A stretch of 64,000 nt of DNA from Nitrospira lenta (GCF_900403705.1 NZ_OUNR01000017.1:1-64000), one strand, 5' to 3'. Counted from the first letter of the stretch, positions 28,006 to 37,578 are shown. Made by a program: numbers and translations. Notes: a model not told the origin generated them from the sequence alone.

Positions 28006-28223
28006 TCGCCATCACACGCAGGCCTGAACGTTCTCGACATCATTTTCATTGCACATTGTATCTCGATAAGCGCTGAGTGCAAGGCTTCCTCTTCTTCATC
28101 AAGACCATATGACACATCCATTAACCGACATCTGCCATCACACCTCTCCGCCCTTCATGTCTAGGCTCGATCCAGGTAGAATGCCTTCACGGCTTACGAA
28201 CTCTTACTATTGGAATACCGATC

Positions 28224-29177
28224 ATGCCTTCTCCCGTCCCCTTCTATCTCCTTTGTGGTTCCCTTGGTGCCGGCAAAACCACGCTCTTGATGCGCCTGCT
28301 GGAATATTGGAAGAGTCAGGGCCTTCGTGCCGGGGTCCTGATGAACGAGGCCGGCGAGGTGAGCATCGACGGTCCGCGCGCCGGCACGATCGCCGAACAG
28401 GTGATGAATCTGGCGGGCGGCTGCGTCTGCTGCGACACAAAAGAAGATCTCTCCTGGGGCATCGCGCAGCTCGTCAACGATGCCGCCTCCGATGTCGTAA
28501 TCATCGAGTGTTCCGGGCTGGCCGATCCGGCTGAAGTCATCGACGCCGTGACCGATCTCTACACCGCCCGGCTCGCCACATTGGAACGGGTGATCGCACT
28601 GCTCCACCCCATCGCCAGCGAGACCAGCCACTCCAGCCAGTATGTCACCGCTCAGGCGATTCGCTGTGCGGACGAACTCATCCTCAATAAACAGGATCTC
28701 TATGTGCCGGGCCACTGGGAGGGATTCAAAAGCGGGATCGTGAAACAGAACCCCTATGCCCGCATCTGGGAAACCACGCAGGCGCGCATCGACGCGGCGG
28801 CGCTCCTGGCGCCGATGCACCAGGCCAGGCCGGCCAAACAGACAAACGTGGTCTTCGGCGAGCCTCGGCCATCAAGCTCACACAAACGGGCGGACTATCA
28901 CCCCATCGCGACAACCGTGAAACTTCCGGCGCCACTGAATCGCACCAGCTTCGAAGCTTGGACCAAGTCGCTGCCCAAAGAACTCGAACGGGCCAAAGGC
29001 TTCTTTCGCTTCGCAGGCGAGCCGGAACTCCAGGAATTTCAGTACGCTCCGCCGGGCACACCCACCATCGCCCCCATCATGCTGCTCGATGAGCCCAACC
29101 CCGCCATCGTCCTCATCGGGCGAGGCTATGACGTGGAGACCTTGCGAGCAGCATTACTGAGTTGCATGGAGTCGTAG
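28224..29177 (+). CDS. CobW/COG0523-family G3E GTPase (putative metallochaperone)
   Basis: 317 residues. The GTPase domain has Walker A CGSLGAGKTTLL (residues 10-21), the metal-site motif GGCVCCDTKEDL (CxCC, near residues 71-82) and Walker B VIIECSGLADP, all hallmarks of the G3E/COG0523 family, whose members deliver Zn, Co or Ni to client enzymes. The C-terminal domain is short and contains KELERAKGFFRFAG and FQYAPPG. No strong Shine-Dalgarno is visible. Subfamily (zinc chaperone versus CobW-like or others) cannot be set from sequence alone; no cobalamin genes are nearby. Confidence 0.87.
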   Translation: MPSPVPFYLLCGSLGAGKTTLLMRLLEYWKSQGLRAGVLMNEAGEVSIDGPRAGTIAEQVMNLAGGCVCCDTKEDLSWGIAQLVNDAASDVVIIECSGLADPAEVIDAVTDLYTARLATLERVIALLHPIASETSHSSQYVTAQAIRCADELILNKQDLYVPGHWEGFKSGIVKQNPYARIWETTQARIDAAALLAPMHQARPAKQTNVVFGEPRPSSSHKRADYHPIATTVKLPAPLNRTSFEAWTKSLPKELERAKGFFRFAGEPELQEFQYAPPGTPTIAPIMLLDEPNPAIVLIGRGYDVETLRAALLSCMES

Positions 29178-29203
29178 AAACCGAAGAAGCAGGAGCGGCC
29201 GAC

Positions 29204-29770
29204 CTACCGAGGAGAAGAGACCGGGACCTGTTCAGCCGCCCGAAATCGCGGCCACTGCAGCAACACCCAGGCGATGCCGCCGCCGATCAGCCCACCCAAG
29301 ACCCAGCCGCCGAATACATCGGTCACGTAGTGCGCCCCGATATAGATCCGTGAGAGTCCCACCAGCGCGACAATCGGCCAGCTGATCCAACCGGTCTTGG
29401 GATAGAGCACGTGCAGAAACGCGGCTGCTGCCGCCGTGTTCATCGCATGGTTGGAGGGAAAGCTGAATAACCGCCCGCAGGCACCGCCTCCGGCCACGAT
29501 GGCTTCCTGAATCGCATGACAAGGACGAGGGCGCGCCACCACCCACTTCAGCTGACCGCCGAGAAAATCCGATAGCCCGACGGCCCCGGCCAAGAACGGA
29601 CTGCCCAGCAAGGCTTCCCACCGCCGGCGCATGATCCAATACCCGGCAGCACAGGCGACCGGCAGATAGAGCGTGCTCGTCGAACTGAGGCGGAGAAAGA
29701 GGTGGTCGAAGAATTCCGAACGGCCGGCAAGGCCGTTGATGGCAAGAAAGAGTGATTCGTCGAGGCTCAT
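29204..29770 (-). CDS. PAP2-family phosphatase, membrane-bound
   Basis: 188 residues with about five transmembrane helices and the three-part PAP2 signature: KWVVARPRP (KxxxxxxRP), FPSNHAMNT (PSGH-like with Ser-Asn-His) and SRIYIGAHYVTDVFGG (SRxxxxxHxxxD). Members dephosphorylate phosphatidic acid, undecaprenyl pyrophosphate or related lipids at the outer face of the inner membrane. The exact substrate is unknown. The start ATG is at 29770. It is convergent with the CobW-like gene. Confidence 0.9.
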   Translation of the reverse strand: MSLDESLFLAINGLAGRSEFFDHLFLRLSSTSTLYLPVACAAGYWIMRRRWEALLGSPFLAGAVGLSDFLGGQLKWVVARPRPCHAIQEAIVAGGGACGRLFSFPSNHAMNTAAAAAFLHVLYPKTGWISWPIVALVGLSRIYIGAHYVTDVFGGWVLGGLIGGGIAWVLLQWPRFRAAEQVPVSSPR

Positions 29771-29814
29771 GGAGACTGACGATAAAGCGTCATTCGTCAG
29801 GCGTCAAGCGATCT

Positions 29815-30243
29815 TCATCTGGTCCTAAAATGGATGCGGACCGTCAGCTCACCGTCAACCATCTCGTCGCCCTTCATCTGCGGATCGAAGGTCCATTTAC
29901 TAAGCGCCACAATACCAGCGGTGGTCAATTCGCGGTGCCTGGCCGGCTCCAGCACAACCACCGTCACCTTGGCATCTTTGGACACCAGCACCCTGGCCTT
30001 CATCCAGTCGTCGAGTTCCTTGCCGTCGAGTGACGCGGGAATGCCCGGCCATGGAGTCGATTTCGCCACCGGCCCCAACTGCTGGTCCTTGTTCAGCGAC
30101 AGCCCGTGAACATGCACCTCCGGCAGCTCCAGCACATCGTCATGATGGTCCGTCTCATGCGTCGCCTCATCGCCGGCGGCCGCATGAGCGGCCGCCGGGA
30201 GACACAACAAACCTATTACTGAAAGGGTCAGAATCTTTTTCAT
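29815..30243 (-). CDS. Exported His-rich protein with TonB-C-terminal-like domain
   Basis: About 142 residues from ATG 30243 (alternative GTG or ATG at 30255). A signal peptide (KKILTLSVIGLLCLPAAAHA) is followed by a His/Asp-rich segment (THETDHHDDVLELPEVHVHG). The C-terminal half, with LVSKDAKVTVVVLEPA, TTAGIVALSKWTFDPQMKG and ELTVRIHF, resembles the TonB/TolA C-terminal beta-alpha-beta fold (energy-transducer CTD), here without an inner-membrane anchor that persists after cleavage. It lies just downstream of a TonB-dependent receptor on the same strand, so it may be the partner or a metal-binding accessory of that receptor; this is inference. Confidence 0.7.
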   Translation of the reverse strand: MKKILTLSVIGLLCLPAAAHAAAGDEATHETDHHDDVLELPEVHVHGLSLNKDQQLGPVAKSTPWPGIPASLDGKELDDWMKARVLVSKDAKVTVVVLEPARHRELTTAGIVALSKWTFDPQMKGDEMVDGELTVRIHFRTR

Positions 30244-30273
30244 AGTGACTCGCATCCTACCCTATCGATAACA

Positions 30274-30394
30274 GATGCTCAAACGGGCCACACCTTCTCA
30301 CCCGCCCACCCCCGCGCGCCAAGACGCGCGTTTCTCCGAAAGGTCGCAGGGAGACGGGCGACTGAGAACGATGCTGGTGGCCTTGTTCGACATC
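30274..30394. repeat. Dispersed 121-nt inverted-repeat element, copy 2
   Basis: Left arm gatgctcaaacgggccacacc (from 30274), right arm gctggtggccttgttcgacatc (30373-30394), giving an imperfect hairpin. The right half matches copy 1 (12294-12413) closely: gtcgcagggagacggRcRacYgagaacg is shared, and both copies end ..c.acatc. The interior has a CGCGCG/CGCGCG stem where copy 1 has GTACCC/GGGTAC, suggesting covarying structure. It begins 3 nt after the stop of the TonB-dependent receptor gene (minus strand). Confidence 0.7.
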
Positions 30395-30397
30395 TGG

Positions 30398-32815
30398 CTA
30401 GAAGAACCACTGGCCGCGAAAGAAGAACGACCGCGGCATCCCCGCGTGCGAGACGCCGAGCCCGATGCTCCCCTCGCCCCGATTGATGTAGTACTTCTGA
30501 TCGAACAGGTTCACCACATCGAAGCCGATCAGGAACTTCTGTCCCTCCCACGGCAAGGGAATCACATGCGTGATCGACGTATTGAAGACCGTATAGGACT
30601 GGCTATGCGTCGAGTTCGTCTTCGCATCATCATCCGCCGCGGTTCGCAGGCCGGATCCGAACAGCATCTGTCCGCTGAACGTCGTCCGCTCCTTCAGCCG
30701 GTAGCTGACGAGCGCCGAACTGGTGATCATTTGCGTGTGATCGCAGAACACGCCGCCCGGCGAATTGATATCCCCGATCTCTTTCGCTTCCAGCAGAAAA
30801 TGGCCGGACTGAAGGCCATACCCTTTGCATTGTCCCCAGGCCGCGTTCAACCGGGCCGTGAGATTGTCCATCACCTGGAGCTTCAGCGCTCCGTCGATGC
30901 CCCGTTGCCACCCATAGTTGAAGGCAAAGTAGTTCAATAATGGCGTCGTGCCGAACTGCCCGGCATCGGACAGGTTGCGGGCCAGCTTGTAGTATCCCGT
31001 CAACTCGAACGTCGCCCAACTGGACAGCGCGTGATAGCTGCCCACTTCAAAGTAATGCGCCCGTTCGGCCCGAGGCGCGATATTCGTCGTATCCTCCGGC
31101 GCGGCCTTCGTACCGGCTGTGTTCAACTTGGCAAAGGAAATCGCTTCCAGATTCGGCGGGGTGAACATCCGTCCGTAGAATACATGGAACACGTTCGATT
31201 GATTGGCCTTATAGGTCGCGCCGAGCCGCGGACTGAGTTGGGCTTCGTCACGGGTGTACTGGATGACATCCCCTCGCAGCCCGAGATTGAACGTCCACTG
31301 GTCATTGGGCGTCCATTGATCCTGAATCCAGAATTCCTGCCGGTACCCGATCAAGCGGTTGTCGGCATTGAGGCCGATGACCCCGCCCGTCGGATTGCCC
31401 GCGCCGTCATCTAGAAATGTCGACAGCCTGGTCTTGTTGATCGCCTGCGTTCGATCGACTTGGAACCCCGCCTTGATCAAATGCTCCTTGCTCTGGACGT
31501 AGGTGTAGTCCAGGCGAAGGCCGCCCGAATAGGCCGTGCGATCCTGACTCCCGGCGGAAAACGGTTCCGCTTCATCCGGCACATAGGCCAGCACATTCAG
31601 CGGATCGGTCTTGAACGTCGCGCGGGTGTGCCGGAAGTACCCCGCCAGACTGAAGAACTGGTTCGCCGTTACATCATGCCGCCACACCAGGTGCGCGTAC
31701 TGGTTCTGCTCCTTCTGATTTTCATCCACCCGCTCCGATGGCGCCGCCGAGAATCCCGCCGGCAGCAAGCCGGTGATCGTCGCGTTCTGCGTTTGGCCCG
31801 GCAGCGTGGGAATCTGGTACTTCGCCACCGAGTTCAAAAACAACAGCGTGAAGTTGTTCGTATTATCGTGCTGATAGTCGCCGCGAAACATCGTCTGATT
31901 GCGCTCGCTCTGGCCATGAAAAATGGAGTGGCCGAGCGTCGGCGGTTCGATGCCGCGATTCGTCGAGACATAACTATTGAGGATGTAGTACCGAAACTTC
32001 TCGCCGACCGTCCCGCCGTATTCGAACGATGGGTTCACCGTCCGATTCGATCCGCCGAACATCTGCAGCGAGCCGAACCCCGGCTTCGTGCCGCTCTTGG
32101 TCGTCACATCGATCAACGCCGCCGTCTTGTTGCCGACGTTCGCCTCCATACCGCCAAGGACGATATCGGCCCGTTCCCACGCCCGCGGCGAGATGACATC
32201 GGAGAAGGTCGACGAGACGGTTTCCGGAATCGGCACGCCGTCGATGCGCAATTGCAGGTTCGCGTGGTCCTGCCGGATGTGCACCTGCTTGAGCGATCCG
32301 TAGGTGGCGCCAGGGATCGTCAGCAGCACATCGTGCAGCTCGTTGTTATTGCCGCGCGGCAGCGCTTCGATATCCTTGCGGCTCACCGAGTAGGTTTCAC
32401 TCGACGCCTTGTATTGGATCGGCGCCAGCGGGGACACCACTTCCAACGCGACATCTCTGGTGTTCGTCAACGTCAGCGCCACCGGTCGCGGCGCCTCGGC
32501 CCCGATCTGCAGCACCACATACTCGCTGCGATACGTATCCTGCACGGCGCTGACCGAATAGGTCCCGGCCGCAGGCACGGCGGCGGTGAACTCGCCGGCC
32601 GCATCGGACACCGCCGTCGTGACGGTGTTCCCCTCCTGATCCTTGACCTCGATAACCACTTGCCCGACCCGGCGTAGGTCCTGGTTCTGAACCGTCCCGC
32701 GAATCGTATTGCGTGCGTCCTCCTCTGCCGCCCGAGCGACAGGCGGCATCCCACCATTCTCGACCAGGCTCCCGATAATCAGACCGGCACAAAGATGAAA
32801 CCATGCGCGTCGCAT
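30398..32815 (-). CDS. TonB-dependent outer-membrane receptor with carboxypeptidase-regulatory-like N-domain
   Basis: About 805 residues from ATG 32815, which has GGAGG about 7 nt upstream; the longer reading frame upstream to 33145 is not plausible. A signal peptide is followed by a CarboxypepD_reg-like beta-sandwich (NTIRGTVQNQDLRRVGQVV, AAGTYSVSAVQDTY), then a plug domain (VSRKDIEALPRGNNNELHDVLL, IRQDHANLQLRIDGVPIPET, IDVTTKSGTKPG) and a 22-strand barrel ending in FFFRGQWFF with terminal Phe. No STN domain, unlike the two receptors further on. Neighbours are two His-rich exported proteins, suggesting transition-metal uptake; the ligand is unknown. Confidence 0.9.
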   Translation of the reverse strand: MRRAWFHLCAGLIIGSLVENGGMPPVARAAEEDARNTIRGTVQNQDLRRVGQVVIEVKDQEGNTVTTAVSDAAGEFTAAVPAAGTYSVSAVQDTYRSEYVVLQIGAEAPRPVALTLTNTRDVALEVVSPLAPIQYKASSETYSVSRKDIEALPRGNNNELHDVLLTIPGATYGSLKQVHIRQDHANLQLRIDGVPIPETVSSTFSDVISPRAWERADIVLGGMEANVGNKTAALIDVTTKSGTKPGFGSLQMFGGSNRTVNPSFEYGGTVGEKFRYYILNSYVSTNRGIEPPTLGHSIFHGQSERNQTMFRGDYQHDNTNNFTLLFLNSVAKYQIPTLPGQTQNATITGLLPAGFSAAPSERVDENQKEQNQYAHLVWRHDVTANQFFSLAGYFRHTRATFKTDPLNVLAYVPDEAEPFSAGSQDRTAYSGGLRLDYTYVQSKEHLIKAGFQVDRTQAINKTRLSTFLDDGAGNPTGGVIGLNADNRLIGYRQEFWIQDQWTPNDQWTFNLGLRGDVIQYTRDEAQLSPRLGATYKANQSNVFHVFYGRMFTPPNLEAISFAKLNTAGTKAAPEDTTNIAPRAERAHYFEVGSYHALSSWATFELTGYYKLARNLSDAGQFGTTPLLNYFAFNYGWQRGIDGALKLQVMDNLTARLNAAWGQCKGYGLQSGHFLLEAKEIGDINSPGGVFCDHTQMITSSALVSYRLKERTTFSGQMLFGSGLRTAADDDAKTNSTHSQSYTVFNTSITHVIPLPWEGQKFLIGFDVVNLFDQKYYINRGEGSIGLGVSHAGMPRSFFFRGQWFF

Positions 32816-32906
32816 ACAAGATCCTCCACATTCAACATCGAACATAGATAGCCGACAGCGCCCGGCGCAGACTGCGCCGAACCCTGCACGATTCGTTGAA
32901 GGGACC

Positions 32907-33233
32907 TTAGCGACGCGGAGGAGCGCGGGAGGGATCGAACGAGGACGGCTCAACGGATAACAGAATCGATTCGGCAGGAAGCTCGACGAGGCGCACCAAC
33001 TCACCGGCGACCAAAATCGGCGCACCGTCATCCAACGATCCGGCCGTATGGTGCTGGACCCACTGGCAGAGGTCGGTATCGGAGTGCTCGTGGCCGTCGT
33101 GATCAGCCGCCGCCAGCTCATGGTGGACATCCTGCGCAACGGCAAACGGAGCCAGTCCGAGCAGAATAGCGAGCAGCGCCAGTGACAGACACCGGCGGAG
33201 CAGCGCGTGCGAATGGAGCGAACGGAACATCAT
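32907..33233 (-). CDS. Exported His-rich small protein (DUF2946-like)
   Basis: About 108 residues with a signal peptide (LLRRCLSLALLAILLGLAPFAVA) and a His/Asp cluster DVHHELAAADHDGHEHSDTDLC followed by QWVQHH, a probable metal-binding segment. Layout (small exported His/Cys protein directly upstream of a TonB-dependent receptor) resembles DUF2946-type genes near copper or other metal receptors; assignment to that family is tentative. The start at 33233 is chosen because it gives the basic end of the signal peptide; the frame extends to 33290. It lies about 90 nt upstream of the receptor gene, so co-transcription is likely. Confidence 0.65.
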   Translation of the reverse strand: MMFRSLHSHALLRRCLSLALLAILLGLAPFAVAQDVHHELAAADHDGHEHSDTDLCQWVQHHTAGSLDDGAPILVAGELVRLVELPAESILLSVEPSSFDPSRAPPRR

Positions 33234-33426
33234 CAGTACACCCAGCGACCCGAGAGGCTGCTCACGAAGAACACGGAAAATCCGCGCCAAACTATCGAGC
33301 GGTCCCCGCTCTTGTCAAGCCATATGGACTTTTGCTGGTATTTTCGCATATCCTAACGCATCCCAAATTGAGCCCAGACAACTAACCTGAGTGGAAGAGG
33401 CCGCGATCCGCTCGCGGACAAGCACC

Positions 33427-34485
33427 ATGAATAGACCCATCGACAATCAGCATGTCTTAGATATCAACGCGCTCCCCTCGCCCCGCGCCATCAAGACGAA
33501 GCTCCCTATTACGGATGAAGCCGCGGCGCTCGTCGTTGAAACGCGTGAGGCCATCCGCCGAATTCTCCATGGCCAGGATCGCGATCGACTGCTCGTCATC
33601 GTCGGTCCCTGCTCCATTCATGATCCCGAAGCCGCCTACGAATATGCGGCCAAGCTCAAGCCGGTAGCCGAAACCCTGCGCGACCGCCTGCTGATCGTCA
33701 TGCGCACCTACTTTGAAAAGCCCCGCACGACCGTCGGCTGGAAGGGCCTCATCAACGATCCCCATCTGGACGGCACCTACGATATCGCCGCCGGCATGGA
33801 ACTGGCTCGTACCATCCTCTTGAAGATCAATCAATCCGGCATGCCCTGCGCAACCGAACTGCTCGACCCGATCAGCCCGCAATATATCGCCGACCTGATC
33901 AGCTGGAGCGCCATCGGAGCCCGCACCACCGAGAGCCAGACCCATCGCGAACTGGCCAGCGGCGTGTCGATGCCGGTCGGGTTCAAGAACGGCACCGAAG
34001 GCAGCTTGCAAGTCGCCGTGAATGCCATGACCTCGGCGCGCGCCCCGCATCATTTTGTCGGCATCAACGCCGAGGGACAGAGCTCGATCATCCGAACCGC
34101 CGGCAACCCGGACCGGCACATCGTCCTCCGCGGCGGCGGCGGCAAAACCAATTATGAAGCGGAGCATGTCGCCAAAGCCGAAGCGGCGGTCGCCGGCGAA
34201 GGGATCGCCCGCTCGATCATGATCGATTGCTCCCACGACAACTCCAGCAAAGACCATAAGCGCCAGAGTCTCGTCGCTCGCGACGTGCTCCGCCAGTTCC
34301 GCGAAGGCCGTCACTCCATCATGGGCCTGATGCTCGAAAGCAATCTCAACCCCGGCAAACAGTCCTGGAAACAAGGCGTCACGCTCGCTCACGGCGTCTC
34401 GATCACCGACGCCTGTCTCGGCTGGGACGAAACCGCCGCGCTCCTGAACGAGCTGGCTGACTCGATCGCGGCCAAACCAGCCTAA
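33427..34485 (+). CDS. aroG: 3-deoxy-7-phosphoheptulonate synthase, class I
   Basis: First step of the shikimate pathway (PEP plus erythrose-4-P). About 352 residues with family signatures LLVIVGPCSIHDPEAAYEYA, MRTYFEKPRTTVGWKGL (PEP/metal region), PHLDGTYDI, GARTTESQTHRE and IMIDCSHDNSSKDHKRQ. It corresponds to the type I-alpha (AroF/G/H-like) group; which feedback-regulated isozyme it is cannot be told. The start ATG at 33427 is preferred over GTG 33391. It is flanked by unrelated genes on the opposite strand, so it is probably monocistronic. Confidence 0.95.
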   Translation: MNRPIDNQHVLDINALPSPRAIKTKLPITDEAAALVVETREAIRRILHGQDRDRLLVIVGPCSIHDPEAAYEYAAKLKPVAETLRDRLLIVMRTYFEKPRTTVGWKGLINDPHLDGTYDIAAGMELARTILLKINQSGMPCATELLDPISPQYIADLISWSAIGARTTESQTHRELASGVSMPVGFKNGTEGSLQVAVNAMTSARAPHHFVGINAEGQSSIIRTAGNPDRHIVLRGGGGKTNYEAEHVAKAEAAVAGEGIARSIMIDCSHDNSSKDHKRQSLVARDVLRQFREGRHSIMGLMLESNLNPGKQSWKQGVTLAHGVSITDACLGWDETAALLNELADSIAAKPA

Positions 34486-34509
34486 GGGATCTTCGCCCGT
34501 TCGTCCCCA

Positions 34510-37500
34510 TCACGCATCCAAGAGGTCTTGCGCCGCCTTAGGCGCCGGACCGCGCCCCGCTAGAATCGTATAGGCGGCGGGAACAAGAAATAACGTCACA
34601 ATCGTCGAAACCAGCAGCCCGCCGATCAGCACGGCGCCGATTTGCCGGCGGCCGGCGGCGCCCGCTCCGGTCGCTAATACAAGCGGCAGCGCGCCCAAAA
34701 TCGTGGCCATGGTCGTCATCATAATCGGGCGAAGTCGCCTCGCCGCCGCCTCGATGACCGCCTCGGTCGATTCCAAGCCCCGCTCTCGAAGCTGATTGGC
34801 AAACTCCACGATCAGAATCGCGTTCTTCGTCACCAGGCCGATTAAAATGATCACGCCGATCTGGCTGTAAATCGTGAGCGTGCCCTTGCTCACGGCCAGC
34901 GCGAGCAATGCGCCGGAGACCGCCGGCGGGACCGCCAGGAGAATCGTAAAGGGATGCCGAAAACTCTCGAACTGCGCCGAGAGCACCAAAAAGATGACCA
35001 CCAGCGCCAAGGCAAACGTCATATAGAGATTGGTATTGCTCTCGATAAACGTTTTGGATTCCCCGGCATACGTCGTGCGCATAGTCGGCAGCAGGACGTC
35101 TTTCGCGGCGCCGTCGAGATAGGCCAGCGCCTGTCCCAGCGTGAAGCCTTCCGCCAACCCGGCGCTGATCGTGACGGCGCGCATGCGGTCGACATGATTC
35201 AACGATTCCGGCGCAGGCTCCTCTCTGACCGTGACGACATTGCTGAGCTGCGCCAATTCCCCTTCGTTGCCCCGGACATACAATCCGCTGATATCCGACG
35301 GCTTCTCACGGCGCCGATCGTCGATCTTCACGATCACTTTGTACTGCCGCCCGTTCTGGGTAAACGTCGTCACCGGCCGGCCGCTGAGCAGCGTTTCCAG
35401 CGTCCGCCCCACCGCCGCCACCGACACGCCGAGGTCGGCCGCTTTGTCCCGATGCGCCTCGACCGCGATATGCGGCGTATTGAGGGCCAGATTCATATCC
35501 GGCGCGAGGAATCCTGGATGGCCGGCCAATTTTCCCATCAGCCGTTCGGCGGCCTGCTGCAACTCCTGATACTCCAGGCCCCCGATGACGAACTGGACCG
35601 GGGGATACTCCGACCATTCCGCGATGGACGGCGGATTGATCAGATAAGCCTTTACGCCGGTCAACTGACCCAGCTTCCGATTTAGCGCCGCAATGATCTC
35701 CTGCTGGCTTCTCGTCCGCTCATTCCAATCGCGCAACGTCACCCAACTGGCGGCTCGGTTCACAATGGTGGGGCTCTGCCCGCGCGCCACGACCGTATAG
35801 TTCGACAGCACCTCAGGCACCGTATCGATCAACGCTTCCAACTCCCGGGCATACGTGTCGGAATAGCGAATCGTGGCGCCCTGAGGCGCGATCAGAAATG
35901 CGGAAAACCACCCGGCATCTTCGAGCGGCGCCAATTCTGACGGCAGCCGTTCCAACAGCACCAGACTGCCCACGCTTGCGCTCAAGCCGAGAATCACCAC
36001 CACAGTCTTTGCCGCCACAACCCGTGTCAGCACGCGGCGATACCACCCGAGGACACGGTCGGACGCCCGCGCCGTGAACCGGTCCCAGCTCGACTGCTCG
36101 GAATCCCGGCGCAACAGCCGCCCGCACATCATCGGCGTCAGCGTCAACGCCACGAAGCCGGAAATCAACACGGCAGAGGCCACGGCGATGGCCAGCTCGG
36201 CGAAGAGCTGCCCGACGAGGCCGGAAAGAAACGCGATGGGGATAAACACCGTCACCAGCGAAATCGTTGTCGCCAGCACGGCAAATGCGATTTCGTTCGT
36301 CCCCTCAGCCGCCGCGCGAAGCGGCGGCATGCCGTCGATAATCCGCCGGTGAATGTTTTCGAGCACAATGATCGCGTCGTCGACCACGAGGCCCACCGCC
36401 AGGACCAGGCCAAGCAGCGTGAGCACATTCAACGAGCAACCGGTGACCAGCATCACAATGAACGTGCCGATGATCGAGACCGGAATCGCGACGGCCGGCA
36501 CCAGCGTCGCCCGGGCGCTGCCCAGAAAGGCAAAAATGACCAGCACCACAAGGACCAGCGAGAGGCCCAACGCCACATACACTTCGTGCAGCGACGCTTC
36601 GATGGGCGCCGAACTGTCGAAGGCGATCGTCAGCGTCATGCCTTCCGGCAAACTGGCGCTGATGGCGGGCAGCTGCGCCTTGAGCGCCCGCGCGACGGCG
36701 AGCGTGTTCGCTTTGGACTGCCGCGACACGGCAATGCCTAACGAAGGCGTGCCGTTGAACCGCCCAAGCTTGCGGGTATCCTCAGCGCCGAGTTCGACGC
36801 GCGCGACATCCTTCAAGCGAACCGGATAGCCTTCGCGATAGGCCACGATCAGCCCTTCGAACTCTTCCGGCGTATGCAGCGTGCCCCTGAGCGACACGCC
36901 GAACTCCATCAACTCGCTTTCGATCCGTCCCGATGGGATCGAGGCGTTCTGGTTGCGGATCGCTTCCTCGACATCCTGAACGGTGAGCCGCCGCGCGGCG
37001 AGCTGATCGGGATCCAGCCAGATTCGCATCGCATATCGCCGCTCTCCGTCGAGATACGCCGTCGACACGCCTGACACCATGACCAATCGCGGCTTAATAA
37101 ACCGTTCGGCGGTATCCGACAGTTCCAGCGCGGAATGCCGGTCGCTGGACAGCGCCACCCATAGCACTTCCGAATTGTCCGCCGCCGCTTTGGACACGAT
37201 CGGCTCCTGGATGCTCAGCGGCAGCAACGAACGGATCATCGCGATCCGATCTCGCACGTCGTTCGTGGCGCCGTCCAAATCGCGCCCCAGCTCAAACTCA
37301 ATGGTCACCGCCGAGACTTCCTCACGGCTGGACGACGTGATCGTTCGCAGTCCTTGAATTCCGCTGAGCGAGTCTTCGAGCGGCGTCGTGACATCCGTCT
37401 CGATGACCGAGGCGCTGGCGCCCGGATACACCGTCTGCACCGACACAATGGGCGGCTTGATATCCGGATACTCGCGGACGGACAGACGCAAGAAGCTCAG

Positions 37501-37578
37501 CGCACCGAACAACACCAACAGCAGCGTCATCACGAGCGCGAAAACCGGCCGGCGAATCGAGATATCCGACAGCGTCAT
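34510..37578 (-). CDS. RND-family efflux transporter, inner-membrane permease
   Basis: 1022 residues, full length for the AcrB/MexF-type HAE1 family: a start like SDISIRRPVFALVMTLLLVLFG, the TM4 proton-relay LAVGLVVDDAIIVLENIHRR, two large periplasmic loops and twelve transmembrane helices, with TM10-12 ending in LFLVPAAYTIL. The second half shows GVIILIGLVTKNAILIVEFANQL. It pumps substrates (drugs, siderophores or organic molecules) with the adaptor encoded 72 nt upstream. No TolC-type outer-membrane partner is encoded in the window. It lies at the edge of the iron-uptake block, and might belong to the same regulon, but this is not proven. Confidence 0.94.
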   Translation of the reverse strand: MTLSDISIRRPVFALVMTLLLVLFGALSFLRLSVREYPDIKPPIVSVQTVYPGASASVIETDVTTPLEDSLSGIQGLRTITSSSREEVSAVTIEFELGRDLDGATNDVRDRIAMIRSLLPLSIQEPIVSKAAADNSEVLWVALSSDRHSALELSDTAERFIKPRLVMVSGVSTAYLDGERRYAMRIWLDPDQLAARRLTVQDVEEAIRNQNASIPSGRIESELMEFGVSLRGTLHTPEEFEGLIVAYREGYPVRLKDVARVELGAEDTRKLGRFNGTPSLGIAVSRQSKANTLAVARALKAQLPAISASLPEGMTLTIAFDSSAPIEASLHEVYVALGLSLVLVVLVIFAFLGSARATLVPAVAIPVSIIGTFIVMLVTGCSLNVLTLLGLVLAVGLVVDDAIIVLENIHRRIIDGMPPLRAAAEGTNEIAFAVLATTISLVTVFIPIAFLSGLVGQLFAELAIAVASAVLISGFVALTLTPMMCGRLLRRDSEQSSWDRFTARASDRVLGWYRRVLTRVVAAKTVVVILGLSASVGSLVLLERLPSELAPLEDAGWFSAFLIAPQGATIRYSDTYARELEALIDTVPEVLSNYTVVARGQSPTIVNRAASWVTLRDWNERTRSQQEIIAALNRKLGQLTGVKAYLINPPSIAEWSEYPPVQFVIGGLEYQELQQAAERLMGKLAGHPGFLAPDMNLALNTPHIAVEAHRDKAADLGVSVAAVGRTLETLLSGRPVTTFTQNGRQYKVIVKIDDRRREKPSDISGLYVRGNEGELAQLSNVVTVREEPAPESLNHVDRMRAVTISAGLAEGFTLGQALAYLDGAAKDVLLPTMRTTYAGESKTFIESNTNLYMTFALALVVIFLVLSAQFESFRHPFTILLAVPPAVSGALLALAVSKGTLTIYSQIGVIILIGLVTKNAILIVEFANQLRERGLESTEAVIEAAARRLRPIMMTTMATILGALPLVLATGAGAAGRRQIGAVLIGGLLVSTIVTLFLVPAAYTILAGRGPAPKAAQDLLDA

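Noticed and set aside
31460-32677. 405-codon plus-strand ORF
   Set aside because: It is antisense to the TonB-dependent receptor gene, and its translation is Arg/His-rich without domain features; a shadow of a GC-rich gene.
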